64,000 nt of DNA from Isoetes taiwanensis (taxonomy: Eukaryota > Streptophyta > Lycopodiopsida > Isoetales > Isoetaceae), in assembly GCA_021234155.1 (NCBI GenBank), contig JAJEKV010000019.1, forward strand, positions 1,062,339 to 1,126,338. The letters run 5' to 3'. Each line of letters opens with the position of its first letter. The first letter of the stretch is position 1. The notes beneath the pieces are model-generated. The model made no database searches, was not told the origin of the DNA, and saw only the letters and a list, made by a program, of their open reading frames with translations. This document shows positions 24,400-34,639 of this stretch, in pieces. The position numbers were made by a program, and so were the translations under genes.

Positions 24400-25260
24400 T
24401 GATATTGCCTTACGTTAATGAATTTGTTAGTGTAATGTGCCAATGTGATAAGTTGCGGATCCTATAAAGCCCACGGGATCAATGAGATTGGTCATCGGCC
24501 GGTTGGAACATCCTCACACACTTTCGAAGAGTGGCTCTTATTCGGTGACCATAGATGCCTGAAAAGGTCATCTTTATGGTAGGCGATGGGTATTATTATA
24601 CACAAATTCACAATATGCAAATATTCTTCCCAATGTTGATGCTTATTGACAAACCCCCTTAAGATGGAACAAATAACTTATTTACCACCTCTCGGTTTAT
24701 CCATCAGTTCACGGGTGGCGGTGGAGAACCTTAACTCGTTCCCCAATTGCATAAACAATGCCTTCGAATTCTTGGTAAACTTTGTATCCGCGATGGGATA
24801 CAATAATCTTTGGCAACTTCGTGGCAGCCCCTAAATATCTCTTTGATAAAAGTGTAGCCGCTTTTAAGCCATCAACTTATTTGAACAAGGAATAAAATGA
24901 AACGGCGTTTAGTTAAACAATCAACAATTGTCCAAATGACAATGTTCTTTCTAGAACTTGAAGACCAACAATAAAATCCATAGTGATATGCTCCCATTTT
25001 GCTTCGAATAGGCAAGGATAAAGGAACACCATGAGGTTGCTTGTTAAGCTTTCTTTATCAGATTGACAAGTAACACAATGACGAATATGAACAAGACATC
25101 TCCCACATCCCAGGCCAAATAAAGTATGGTTCAAACTTTGCCAAAGTAAGCCCCCATTAATGCCACAATGACCCTTGATAGGTGCATCATGGTTCTCTAA
25201 GAATAAGTGGCTTTAGAAAGTCTTTGAACAATGCATAGCTATGGACCTTTATATAAGAAC
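24400..25260 (-). mobile_element. Ty3/gypsy integrase relic
   Basis: Integrase inserts the DNA copy of an LTR retrotransposon into the host chromosome. On the minus strand, the zinc-binding end (RHCVTCQSDK, about 25090-25060) leads into WEHITMDFIVGL (about 25000-24960), the usual start of the catalytic core. Further on come pieces of the middle core (family pattern SDRDxKF, here decayed to VSHRGYKVYQE near 24800) and the HP-x-TDGQTER segment near 24700, then HQHWEEYLHIVEFVYNNTHR near 24640-24590. The first two of these diagnostic motifs are in one frame of 73 residues, the rest in shifted frames. No reverse transcriptase or LTR is attached. Confidence 0.8.
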
Positions 25261-25359
25261 CCATTAGCGATCTTATATCCATATGCATTGCCACTTTTAA
25301 TAACAACCAAATATCCTATAATGGTTGGTCAATGGCATGCAATGGCTTCATTCTCATGG

Positions 25360-25660
25360 GCACCACCACCTCAAAGCATTCATCCGCACCCTCCACCACC
25401 GCAGCCCTCTCCTCCTCCACCCCCACCCCCACCTTACCCATCGAAAGAACATGTCCTCCTCCGCCCAAGCATTCACCACCTCCCCGTCACTCCCTCCTCC
25501 ACCAAAACATTCACCACCACCTCCACTCCTCCTCCACCCTTGCCCACCACCTCCCCTGTCCCCCTTTGCTTGGCTTCCTCCACCTGCACCCATCCCTCCC
25601 CACCGTCTCTACCACCCCACCTCCACCATCCCTCGCGACATCTTTGCACAATTATATACA
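25360..25660. repeat. CCA/CCT-rich low-complexity tract
   Basis: Purine-poor C-rich DNA with CACC and CTCC repeats opens all three plus frames (Pro/His/Ser-rich) and minus frames (Gly/Arg-rich). No frame is favoured, so I read it as low complexity rather than a proline-rich protein. Confidence 0.7.
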
Positions 25661-25689
25661 CTTAATCACAAGAATGCAATTTGAGGTTA

Positions 25690-25870
25690 ATGCTCGGTGA
25701 GGGGGCATCACCTAAGTCCAACGTATCCATTACCTCCAGGAAGTCTGATCCCAACAAGCCCTCTGAGAGGCCGTGCACCGATGGCTCATCTGCGAGGGGC
25801 ACGATGGGGCCCACAGTGTAGGCATCACCAAGGCGGATATGCTTGTCTGTGGACAGGCTGGGCGTGACTT
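25690..25870 (-). pseudogene. Possible retropepsin-like fragment
   Basis: The minus frame reads LSTDKHIRLGDAYTVGPIVP, then a stretch with GLLGSDFLEVMDTLDL. A G-L-L-G-x-D-F-L motif followed by a hydrophobic strand resembles the C-terminal part of retroviral-type aspartic proteases. The N-terminal D-T/S-G catalytic motif is not visible, so this is tentative. It abuts the duplicated PPR/IPT block. Confidence 0.2.
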
Positions 25871-25879
25871 TCATTAATG

Positions 25880-26200
25880 TTGTTTCATGGAAAATTATTA
25901 TGATGTTTATTTCACCATGGGAGCGATAAGGAAAGCACTTATTTACTTCCATCAAATGCAACTAGAAGGCAAAGTTTCAAACAAAATAACATTTATCTCT
26001 CTTTTTGAATACATGCAAACTTAGGTGCATTAATGGATGGGATGTAGATACATACTTTGATCATGGAGAATGGGGTGCATGAAATAGATGTTCTTGTGGG
26101 AAATGCTCTATAATACGCTGAGATGTGGGGACTTCTGCACGCACAAGCCGTGTTTTATAAAATACAGTAGAGACATGATATCATGGAATCTAGGCAAAGG
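25880..26200 (+). pseudogene. PPR pseudogene piece in D1
   Basis: Frames on the plus strand reconstruct PLS-type PPR phrases: SDKEALIYFHQM-like at 25920, NKITFISL near 26000, HTLIMENGVHEIDVLVGNAL at 26050-26110 and SRDMISWN at 26175. Multiple indels break it. It is homologous to the longer relic at 31930-32740 and keeps the junction that the insertion in that copy interrupts. Confidence 0.7.
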
Positions 26201-26520
26201 AAAGGGTCACCCGGTTTTGTAGCACTATTTGACCTCCCCCGTTGGTGTTGGTGCAAAGTAGTGTGGAAATGACAAGTTTGTCAAGTTTATCGGTCGATTG
26301 ATTATTAATTAGCTTTTTTTCTTTTTTCCCAGTTGTAACTTTGGTTTTAGGATTTTATATTCTATAGAACTTGATCATATTTGTCTCTTTGTTTCGCGAT
26401 GCGTTCTCATCATTTCCTTGACATTCTTGACTCGACCGATGGTAGTAATGTAATGCCTTCATTTATCAAGTTAATCAAAAGTTGAAGACATAAGCTGCGT
26501 CATTCATTTCTCGACTGCAG

Positions 26521-26622
26521 GTACACAGTTGGAGATTTTTTGATGATGTAAAAGCTATTGCTCAAGTTCTAAGCGAGCGTGCCCCTATTATTGTTGGAGG
26601 AAGCGGGTTGTATTTGGCATTG
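26521..26622 (+). pseudogene. IPT9: tRNA isopentenyltransferase (IPT9-like) exon, D1 copy
   Basis: tRNA dimethylallyltransferase adds an isopentenyl group to A37 of tRNAs; in plants the bacterial-type enzyme (IPT9 class) also supplies cis-zeatin cytokinins. An exon-sized piece bounded by ctgcag and gtatgt reads YTVGD, then after a one-base loss DDVKAIAQVLSERAPIIVGG, ending SGLYLAL. The PI-V/I-GG-T/S-G-L-Y-L string is the family hallmark, following the A-x-x-A-I helix; GG-S replaces the usual GG-T. The frame shift and absence of any other IPT exon in the window make it a gene fragment. The eukaryotic IPT2 type fits less well. Confidence 0.75.
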
Positions 26623-27294
26623 GTATGTTTCTAGTACAGAGAAACTATAAGGCTTCACATATTAGAAAATAAACACTTGAAAGTACAATTGTCTTGACTT
26701 GTATTTACCATATGACATAGTCTTAATAATGTTTAGGCATTGTTTAAGCACAAGATCTAGACCTTGTATAAAAATGGAAGATGTAATATTCATGCCTAAT
26801 GTCACACATCAATTTGCATTGCTTTTCAACAATAGGTGCTTGCATGGCAAAGGCCCGGATACTCAAAAGACGCTCAATTGATTCAAGGTTCTTCCGAAGC
26901 TCAAAGGCCTGCAAGATCGTGGTAATTGGGATCTGACCCTTTGAACTACCTAGAATAAAGCAATATCTAAATACATGGCAAATATATTCTAAATATGTAT
27001 AGCGACAGGATATGCGCAGCTTGGAAAGCCACAAAGAGTGAAAAATGCTAAAAGCAGACATGCACCTGTGCACATGGCTATGGGCTAGATAACGCCTCCC
27101 GTATTAAATGCATAAGACTTTAGGAAGAGGTCATTTTGAATCCTATAGGGTTGCATGTTTTTCAAATGCACATTTACATGTTTCTTTTTTTTCTTATTTC
27201 ATTGATAGCGTTCAATTATATCTTATATATGTTATGAAAATCGGGGCATGGTAGATGAGGGAGTAATGCATTTATGTCGGTCTATTATAAGATA

Positions 27295-27593
27295 TCTAAT
27301 AATAAAAACCAAGCTGTTGTCCCTAAGCGCAAAATATAACAATCAACCTCAATTGACAATAATCATTCTCTACCTTATCATATCCGCTTTAACCGACACA
27401 TAAATGCCATATAATGCTTTTCAATTCAAAATAATTTTCTTTTTATCTTTATGAATATAAATCTGAGCTCATTTTGTAATTTCATTCTAAACATCATATC
27501 TTATTTATATCTCAGTCAAAATCCATTGTTTACATTAGTCATTCAATTTTACGATACCCGAAGGAAACAGAACAGCAATGGCACTTTTTCTAG
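27295..27593 (+). mobile_element. Non-autonomous Helitron-like element (left-arm copy)
   Basis: The element starts with TC after an A (A|TCTAATAATAAAAACC) and ends with CTAG before a T (CACTTTTTCTAG|T), the Helitron A/T insertion rule and CTRR end. The partner copy at 59951-60250 retains the subterminal hairpin lost here by mutation. At 299 bp it encodes no replicase or helicase. Its right flank (TGTACATAATAATTTT) matches the start of repeat module X. Confidence 0.7.
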
Positions 27594-28640
27594 TGTACAT
27601 AATAATTTTTATGTATGTCACGATTGATAATTTTTGGTGGTTAATTTGGCCGGTATTTGAATTTTTGTATGTATCAATAATGTGGCATGATTTTGGGGCA
27701 ATCAATAATTTTAGTGATAGGCTTAATTGGGAGAATTACTACGGTGAGCATATTAGCTATGGTTAAAATTCTCTATTGCATTATTTCTCTCAAAATAATT
27801 AAATCATGCTTGAAAGAAACATAAAAGTATCATCAAACCCTACCCCTTAAACTCCACGGTTGACCCTCGATTGCATTGAGGAAAAAAAATCGGCGCTCTT
27901 GACAAAACAAAGTGTAATTCTCACGCATAGGTTTAATTTTGAAGGATATATAGGGGAAACAAATATATCTTCCACCATGTTTAAAATTCGAAAAATGTCA
28001 ATCTTTACCCGCGAAATTTATTTTGCATGAACTTGACTTTTAAGATTTGCCAAATGTGAAATATAATTGGCTTAGGCGCTTCTTGCTTAAAAGGCAAGGA
28101 TCAAATAGATATGGACACAACCCTTTGTTTGCATAAATCGTTACGACAAGCATAACCCATAAGATTTATCACAGAGGACATAAACATGAATTGCAGCTGG
28201 ACATAAATATGCTCTCACGAGGAAGTTAAAATTAACTCAATTCAATTCATGTTTTGAGTTCTATAAGTGAACTTATATTCACGGTATCGGTAGGATGCCA
28301 ACTTCGTTTTTTTATTGATTATGCATATAAGTGTAAGCAACAAATGAAAGTTCATTCTCCGTATCCAAGGTTTCTCAATTGGCAGAGACCATTGTATACC
28401 AAATTATGTGTTGCCATTTAAAGGTCTAGAATTAGATTATGTTTTTGTAACAATTCTTTTATCTCAGCATTACCCCGATTGAGTTTGTACTTGTCCCTAA
28501 TTGTCTATTCTATCCAGTTGACACATATTATTGAACCACGACATTACACAAAGTAAACATCAAACCCTACCCTTAAACTCCAGTTGACCCTCAATTTGCA
28601 CGAAAAACGACAAAATCTGATTATACTTGACAATACAAAG
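27594..28640 (+). repeat. Repeat module X, copy 1
   Basis: Non-coding module found at least seven times in the window. Landmarks in order: GTACATAATAATTTT, CATCAAACCCTACCC, TTCCACCATGTTTAAA, GGACATAAACATG, CAAATGAAAGTTCATTCTCC, GTCCCTAATTGTCTATTCTA and again CATCAAACCCTACCC. The start of this copy is cut by the Helitron. Confidence 0.8.
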
Positions 28641-29335
28641 TCTGGGCCTTTCGAGGCAATGGAGTTTTATTCTCAGCACAAGGAAGATATCAAGATCTAT
28701 TCAAGGGAGACACATGTAGTTTGCAGCTCCATCTGGTCGCCTTATCGGTGGCAATGCAAAGAAAAGGATAGAGTCAAAAGACCAACCACCGGTCTTGACG
28801 ATCTAGAGATGAGCTTGTGGGAAACAATATACTCATGCATGAATCTGCCAATCTAACTTAGGCAAGCGGCATCATTATTTTCTGGATCAAACCATGTTTG
28901 TAAGTGACATGAGGTTGGGTGGCGAATAGTTAGGAGCTATTATTATAGCCATGTTTTCTCTGTAGGCAAAAGGATTACAATCGTTGTCAAAAACGTAATG
29001 AAATATGCAAATGCATGATCTTGTAGAGTTACTAATAGCATTGGTGCTTGTTGGCGGCATTCACGTATCGAGGGTTAGTAGTAGCGATCAAGAAAGGAAG
29101 TGGAGATCGAGGCAGGTATAGTTTGAGCGGGGAGGGTGACCATAGCCCTAAAAAGACTCTACAAGATGGTCAATGAGACCTGACCGCGTCCATAACTTTC
29201 GATAAGCGTGATAGGAAAACTAACTGCTTGATGCCATTTTCGAGTTGAGGTCATCAACATCTTTTGAGGAGATGTTGTGCAATTTCACAACAAAGGGGTA
29301 AGCTGAGATAGGGACTTTTCTACTAACATGGCTTC
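28600..29335 (+). pseudogene. Left-arm copy of an unrecognised ORF relic
   Basis: This is the inverted partner of 59170-59910. The open frame 28584-28856 (90 residues) covers the part equivalent to EDIKDLFKETHVVC in the other arm, and the DNA around 28905-29330 aligns with the frame containing MRLGDEWLGA there. Both copies read outward-to-inward in their arms and both carry stops. I do not recognise the protein; no membrane segment or known catalytic motif stands out. It precedes the helix-turn-helix-like relic, as in the other arm, so the two may be parts of one gene. Confidence 0.45.
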
Positions 29336-29448
29336 GGGCTGGCATAACCTTTTGCATACAATATGCTAGACCTTTTGTTCTAAAAAAATGGTAAAAGTGA
29401 AATATATAATGCTAAAATACTTGACAAGTGTCGCGTGAAAGCATAGCA

Positions 29449-29610
29449 TAGAGTATGGCATTCCATGTCTACTTTATACAAATGGAGGCTCTTCATGGAG
29501 GGGCATAGAATTGCAGGAACATGAAAATTGTGGCTCTAAAGAGGCAGGGTCTCATACCTTTGTTTGGTATCTTGTACTTTATCGATGTATATAGAGGAAA
29601 ATCTTGAGAA
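29449..29610 (+). pseudogene. Helix-turn-helix-like relic, left-arm copy
   Basis: In shifting plus frames the sequence matches the better-preserved minus-strand copy at 58770-59012 (YGIPMSTLYKWRKLF and EHENCGSKKPRSHT). Stops and indels are more numerous here, which fits stronger decay of the left arm outside its core. Confidence 0.45.
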
Positions 29611-29859
29611 CAATGCCATAGGTTCAAAATTCTGAGGTAGGGCATCAAACAAAATGTGAAGAAGGCTACCTTCCATATTGACTAAAGGATATACACCAAA
29701 GAGATAAATATTAGTTATAGAGATGACCCGGGGAAGCATGTACCGGCTTCTTGTGAGGTTACAATTACCAAAGAGAATATCTTTTTTCTAAGATGCATTA
29801 GTTGTATTGTGATAAAAAAGAAAAAGCTTGCTAAAGACAAGATAATGGCCATATCCATT

Positions 29860-30125
29860 TTTTGAAGGGATGGGGCGACAAATTTTTGTTGGCAAAATGT
29901 TTTTAATTTGAATTTTAAAATTTGAATTTTGGGCAAAATGTTTTTCTTGCTGAATTTTATAGTTTTTGAATTTTTTGCTACCATAGCTTTGGAGCGGAAT
30001 CCATAGTTTTAAGCGTTTTCGAGAATTCAATGCCATTTTGCTTAGACATTGACCGCTCTCCTTCATCAAATGGGACTACTACCTTTTCCAACTTGAGACC
30101 TATCTCGGATTAAATTTCACCCCAA
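29860..30125 (-). pseudogene. Relic paralogue of the 165-residue ORF (left arm)
   Basis: The minus strand retains the framework of the ORF at 36155-36652: the FNGERSLL-like start, the segment around VPKAMVA, NILPKIQ, TFCQQK and SLQKMDMA. Losses follow a clear trend, GCTGAATTTT becoming TTTGAATTTT and similar. Frame shifts are present. The partner in the right arm is 58300-58600. Confidence 0.65.
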
Positions 30126-30129
30126 AGCT

Positions 30130-31580
30130 ATTTGAGCTTAAAGACATGCAAGACTCTTGTGTTTTTAAACTTAGGACATTTGCTACTAAATTTTGTCCTT
30201 CCGACTATCTTCTCGGTCAAGTGTGATCTGATCTGTCCTGTTTTCTTCATTAAGATTTAAAATTTAAATGCTCGATATCAACATGCGACTTACGAGAACA
30301 CACAAAGCGATTTTTGCATCCAAATGGTTTTATTGAGGTGGAAAGCTTTCAGGTGGTGTATATATCTAAAAGTCTTTGTTTGTGAGTCGATGTGTATTTG
30401 AGGCACCTCTAGACATTTTTTTAAAAAGCTTGGACTTGTTTACGATTGATAGTTCAAATTTTGGGAGATTATTACATAATAATTTTGTATGTATGTACAA
30501 TCATTAATTTTGGTGGTTGGTGGCCGGTGATTTTTATGCGGTATCAATAATCGGCATTTTTTTGTGGCAATCAATAATTTTAGTGGATACTTGAGCTTAA
30601 GAAGTAGGAGGAGAAATTACTAGAGCTTAGGCATAATAGCTATTATCAAAATTCTCCCTGTCGTGTTATTCTCTCAAAATAATTAAATCGCGCTGAAAAG
30701 AAACATAAAAGTATCATCATCAAACCCTACCCTTAAACTCCACGGTTGACCCTCAAGCTGCATTTGAGAAAAAACAAAATGCAACGCTCTTGACAAAACA
30801 AAGTGTAATTCTCACGCATAGGGTTTAATGATGAAAGGATATATGGGAAACAAATATATCTTCCACCATGTTTAAAGTCGAAAATGTCAATCTTTGCTTA
30901 TTGCTTAAAGGCAAAGATCAAATACACAACACTTTGTTGCATAAATCGTTACGACAAACATAACCCTTAAGTTATCACATAGGACATAAACATAGAATGC
31001 AATTGGACATAAACATGCTCCGGCGGAAGTTAAAATTAACTTCGGTTCAATTCATGTTTGAGTTCTATAAGTGAACTTATATTGCGGACATGTTGGATGC
31101 CAACCGTTTTTATTGATTATGCATATAAGTGTAAGCAACAAATGAAAGTTCATTCTCCCGTATCCCAAGGTTTCTCCAATTGTGAAGACCATTTGTATGC
31201 CAAATTATGTATTTGCCATTTAAAGGGTCTAGAATTAGATTATGTTTTGTAACAATTCTTTTTTATCTCAGCGCGTACTTGATTGAGTTTGTACTTGTCC
31301 CTAATTGTCTATTCTATCCAAAGTAGTTGACACATATTATTGAACACAGCATTACACAAAGTAAACATCAAACCCTACCCTTAAACTCCCACGGTTGACC
31401 CTCAAGCTGCATTGGAAAAAACAAAAATGCGATTGCTCTTGACAATACAAAGTGTAATTCTCTGCATAGGTTTAATGATGAAGGAAATATGAGAGAACAA
31501 AATAGGATATGGAAGAGATGGAGAACATGTATATACAAAACACATGTTAGGTGAGGTTATGGACTAAGCTTTCGATTACA
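30130..31580 (+). repeat. Repeat module X, copy 2 (extended)
   Basis: Nearly the same order as copy 3 at 34640-36150, about 4.5 kb away in the same orientation, including a leader (AGGACATTTGCTACTAAATT, CATCAAATGGTTTTATTGAG-like) and a trailer (AACACATGTTAGGT). The 100-bp string beginning CATCAAACCCTACCC occurs at both ends of the inner module (30717 and 31368). DNA at 31580-31930 that follows has no recognised feature. Confidence 0.8.
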
Positions 31581-31929
31581 AAATAGCATTTAGGCATTTG
31601 TGGATTGATTTTCAAAATTTGGAGGTCATTGCTTATTTTCCTTCTTACGCTTGTTTTGCGGTTGTAGTTAGTTTTCTTAATAATTATGAAGATCATTTAT
31701 TTGATAACTTCTGATTGTAACTCAAGGATCCACATCATTTTCGGCTTTTTCGGGCATTCATCATTTAACTATTTGATCTAAGGCCGCGAGGCGGATGACA
31801 TGCATAGCTGGGAAATAAAGGCAATTTCTCCCCTTAAAACTTTTTGCACGGTTAACCTTTTTGCTAATGGCAATATTTTACGCTAGATTATGCAACAACA
31901 ATGTTGAAATTATGCAATTTCGTGAACCT

Positions 31930-32740
31930 TACTTGTTGAAGCGAGAAAGTCCTAATAGAGTCACCTTTATTAGCATCTTGAATGCATCGATGAACCTAAA
32001 TTAGCGAAGGAAGGAAAATGCATCCATGCCCATATGCTTTGGTTATGAGCTTCAAAGGGACCTTTGATTGTTAATTCAATTATAAGCATATATAGAATTA
32101 TAAGCATGTATGGAAAGTTCTCCTTGAGCATAGAGTATGCACGGAGGCTATTTGAGAATCTCCCATGTAGAGACATTATATCTTGGAATGCAATGATTCT
32201 TTGCGTATACCCAAAATAAAGATTCTATTATGAGCTTGGGTCTTTTTAGACAAAATACACGGAAGAAGAAGAACTAGATTGACTATGTTTGCGGTATTCT
32301 TAATATTTGTTTGCAGCAAAGCTCCATGCTTGTGTCCTTGATAGGCATCTTGAGTCGATACTTGTTGTTGGTATAGCACTTGTGGATATGATTGGAAAGT
32401 ATGGCGGTTTGGAAGATCTTTAAAGAATGTTTAATAAAATCTTTGAAGAGGATTAATGTTGTTTTTCATGGAATCACGTTATTATGATGTTTGTTCACCA
32501 TGGGAGCGATAAGGAAGCACTTATTTACTTCCATCAATGCAACTAGAAGGCAAAGTTCCAAACAAAATAACATTTATCTCTCTTTTGAATGCATATGCAA
32601 ACTTAGGCATTGCGGATGGGATCTGAGATACATACTTGGTCATGGAGAATGGGTATGAAATAGATGTTCTTGTGGGAAATGCTCTATCTGCAGATATGGG
32701 GACTTCGAGAATGCCAAAGGCGTGTTTAATAAGATCACGT
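31930..32740 (+). pseudogene. PPR pseudogene piece in front of and inside D2
   Basis: Plus-strand frames give PLS-type PPR phrases in order: NRVTFISILNA near 31955, ISMYGKFSLSIEYARRLFEN near 32095, CRDIISWNAMI near 32165, HGSDKEALIYFHQ near 32500 and ENGYEIDVLVGNALS near 32645. It extends further 5' than the D1 copy. Several stops and indels are present and no start codon region is visible. It breaks off at 32740, where a poly(A)-tailed insertion begins, and resumes as IISWN-coding DNA at 33531. Confidence 0.75.
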
Positions 32741-33529
32741 GTTTCATCCGGGATGTTGTGTCTTCTTGTTTTATGCGGTCTTATTCTTAGGGTCTTTGGC
32801 TATTCATGACCACTTGCCCCGCCAGGGCAAAGTGGTCTCTGCCCAACTTCAGGTTTCTCGATGGCTTCGGTTTGGGCGTGGACATGGAGCTCACTTCCCC
32901 CCAGAAGGTTATGGTGCTTGTGGCGGGTGGTGCACGTTGTATCCAGGGGGGGAATACCCTTGCCAGTCGATTTAGGCGGTGTGAGCCCTCGACCTTGTTG
33001 TGGCCTTCATGTCGTGAGGCCCCGTGGAGCATTATGCGGTTCTATGCCCCCTCACTTGCGGTACGGTGGGTTAGGGCTGCGATTTGAGGTGAGATTGACT
33101 AGCCGATTCTTTTGCTGCTTCATGTAATATCTGGTGCTTGGCGGCTCTTGCGGCGACAAATACTACATCACAATGCGTGGCTTAGTTGGTGTGGCTGATT
33201 TAGGCGGCGGCAATTGTGGATCTTTGAGGGAGATTCAGCTGACTGAGCCTCTCGATTCCTCGACTTCGGTACAAGGTATTTCAAAGCTTTCTGGTGTTCG
33301 GGATTAATAGGCGGAAGTTTGCCATTTGGCCGGGGACTTCTTAAGGTGTTGTAGATGGTGATGAGTGGGTTTTATGTGATAGGGGTTCTGATTTTTACGT
33401 GAGTTTGTTGTGGAGTGTGGGGTATCATTTGTCTCTTTGGGGCGATTCTCCTTCCTCCCTCACTTGCTTTGTAACATTACCATTCTTTTAATATATCGAT
33501 GACATAGTTCTTCAAAAAAAAAAAAAAAA
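32741..33529 (+). mobile_element. Poly(A)-tailed retroposon insertion (5'-truncated LINE likely)
   Basis: Comparison with D1 shows about 790 bp present only in D2, ending in a run of 16 A (33514-33529) right before TGATATCATGG. The 3' end (TAATATATCGATGACATAG, TTC, then A-run) is typical of plant LINE 3' UTRs. It is GC-rich compared with its surroundings and has overlapping open frames (for example 32806-33087), none with an RT motif, so it may hold only a 3' part. A clear target-site duplication was not found. Confidence 0.7.
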
Positions 33530-33841
33530 TGATATCATGGAATCTAGGTAGTGAAAGGGTGCAATGGTTTTGTAGCTCTATTTGACTCTCCGTTGGTGCT
33601 AGTGCGAGTGGGGTGGAAATGACAAGTTTGTCAAGTTTATCGGTCGGTTGATTATTCATTAGCTTTTTCCTTTTTCCCATATTTTAACTTTGGTTTTAGA
33701 TTTCACATTCTCGAACTTGATCATATTTGTCTCTTTGTTTTCGCGGGGCATTCCTCATCACTTGCTTGACATTCTTGACTCGATAGATGGTAGTTAATCA
33801 AAGTTGAAGACATCTAAGCTCGTCATTCATTTACGTCTGAG

Positions 33842-33953
33842 GTACCGCAGTTGGAGATTTTTATGATGATGCTAGAAAAGCTATTGCTCAAGTTCTAGAA
33901 AAGCGATGTGTCCCTATTATTGTTGGAGGCTCACGGCTTATATTATATATTTG
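33842..33953 (+). pseudogene. IPT9: tRNA isopentenyltransferase (IPT9-like) exon, D2 copy
   Basis: The second copy of the exon at 26521 reads VGDFYDDARKAIAQVLEKRC followed by VPIIVGGS, then RLILYIW before a GTATGT donor. Here the D-F-x-D-D-A-R-K-A start is intact, which the D1 copy has lost, but the end (G-L-Y-L) is disrupted by inserted bases. The 3' splice site before GTACCGCAG is also damaged (CTGAGGTACC against CTGCAGGTAC in D1). The two copies therefore decayed separately. There is no neighbouring IPT sequence. Confidence 0.75.
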
Positions 33954-34639
33954 GTATGTTCCTAATTAGAAACCTCGACTTCACATATGAAAATAAACAT
34001 GTACTTGAAATTACAATTGTCACGGCTTGTATTTACCATATGACATAGTCTCAGTAATGTTTAGGCATTGTTTACGCTAAAGATCTAGACCTTGTATAAA
34101 AATGGAAGATGTAATATTCATGCACGATGTAAGGTCACATCAATTTGCATTGCTTTCTCGACAATAGGGTACTTGTATGGCAAAGGCGGATACTCCAAAA
34201 AGGCGCCCACGAAATCCGTGCTCACGGATTCTTCTTTGAGCTCAAAGACACAAGATTGTGGTAGTGGGATGCAACCCTTGAACTACTTAGAATAGCAATA
34301 TCTAAATACATGGCAATATATTCTAAATATGTATGGAGCGACGAGGGATGTGCGCCTGACGAAATTATTCATTTTACGTATTGTAATGCGGGCAAAGAAA
34401 GACAATGTGATGATGTTATGGTGAAGCTTTTGCACTCCTCTTTCGCGTAGTTGCCTTCTTATACATGATTTTCTTTGTTCTATTGCATGCGAGGGGTGAT
34501 GGTTGTAGCATTTTAGGAGTCTGTTGAAATGATAATATGCATTAGTCACACAAGTGTCGTGCATATCTATTTATCTATATCTAATAATTGTTCAATTTGT
34601 CACATATTTTAAACTCTTTGACTTCATATTGCAATGACT

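Larger units (their letters stand above)
25880..27020 (+). repeat. Segmental duplication D1 (partner 32470-34360)
   Basis: This block and 32470-34360 share, in the same order: a PPR piece, an IPT exon with flanking introns, and a stretch ending in CAATATCTAAATACATGGCA. Point changes and small indels are scattered throughout. The partner is longer because of a poly(A)-tailed insertion at 32741-33529. Confidence 0.85.
32470..34360 (+). repeat. Segmental duplication D2 (partner 25880-27020)
   Basis: Direct-repeat partner of D1, with the same PPR piece, IPT exon and intronic DNA. Differences are spread evenly, so the duplication is not recent. Confidence 0.85.

Noticed and set aside
25231-25700. 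Proline-rich (extensin-like) protein
   Set aside because: All three plus frames and the minus frames are open through the C-rich tract; no signal peptide or SPPPP periodicity in one frame.
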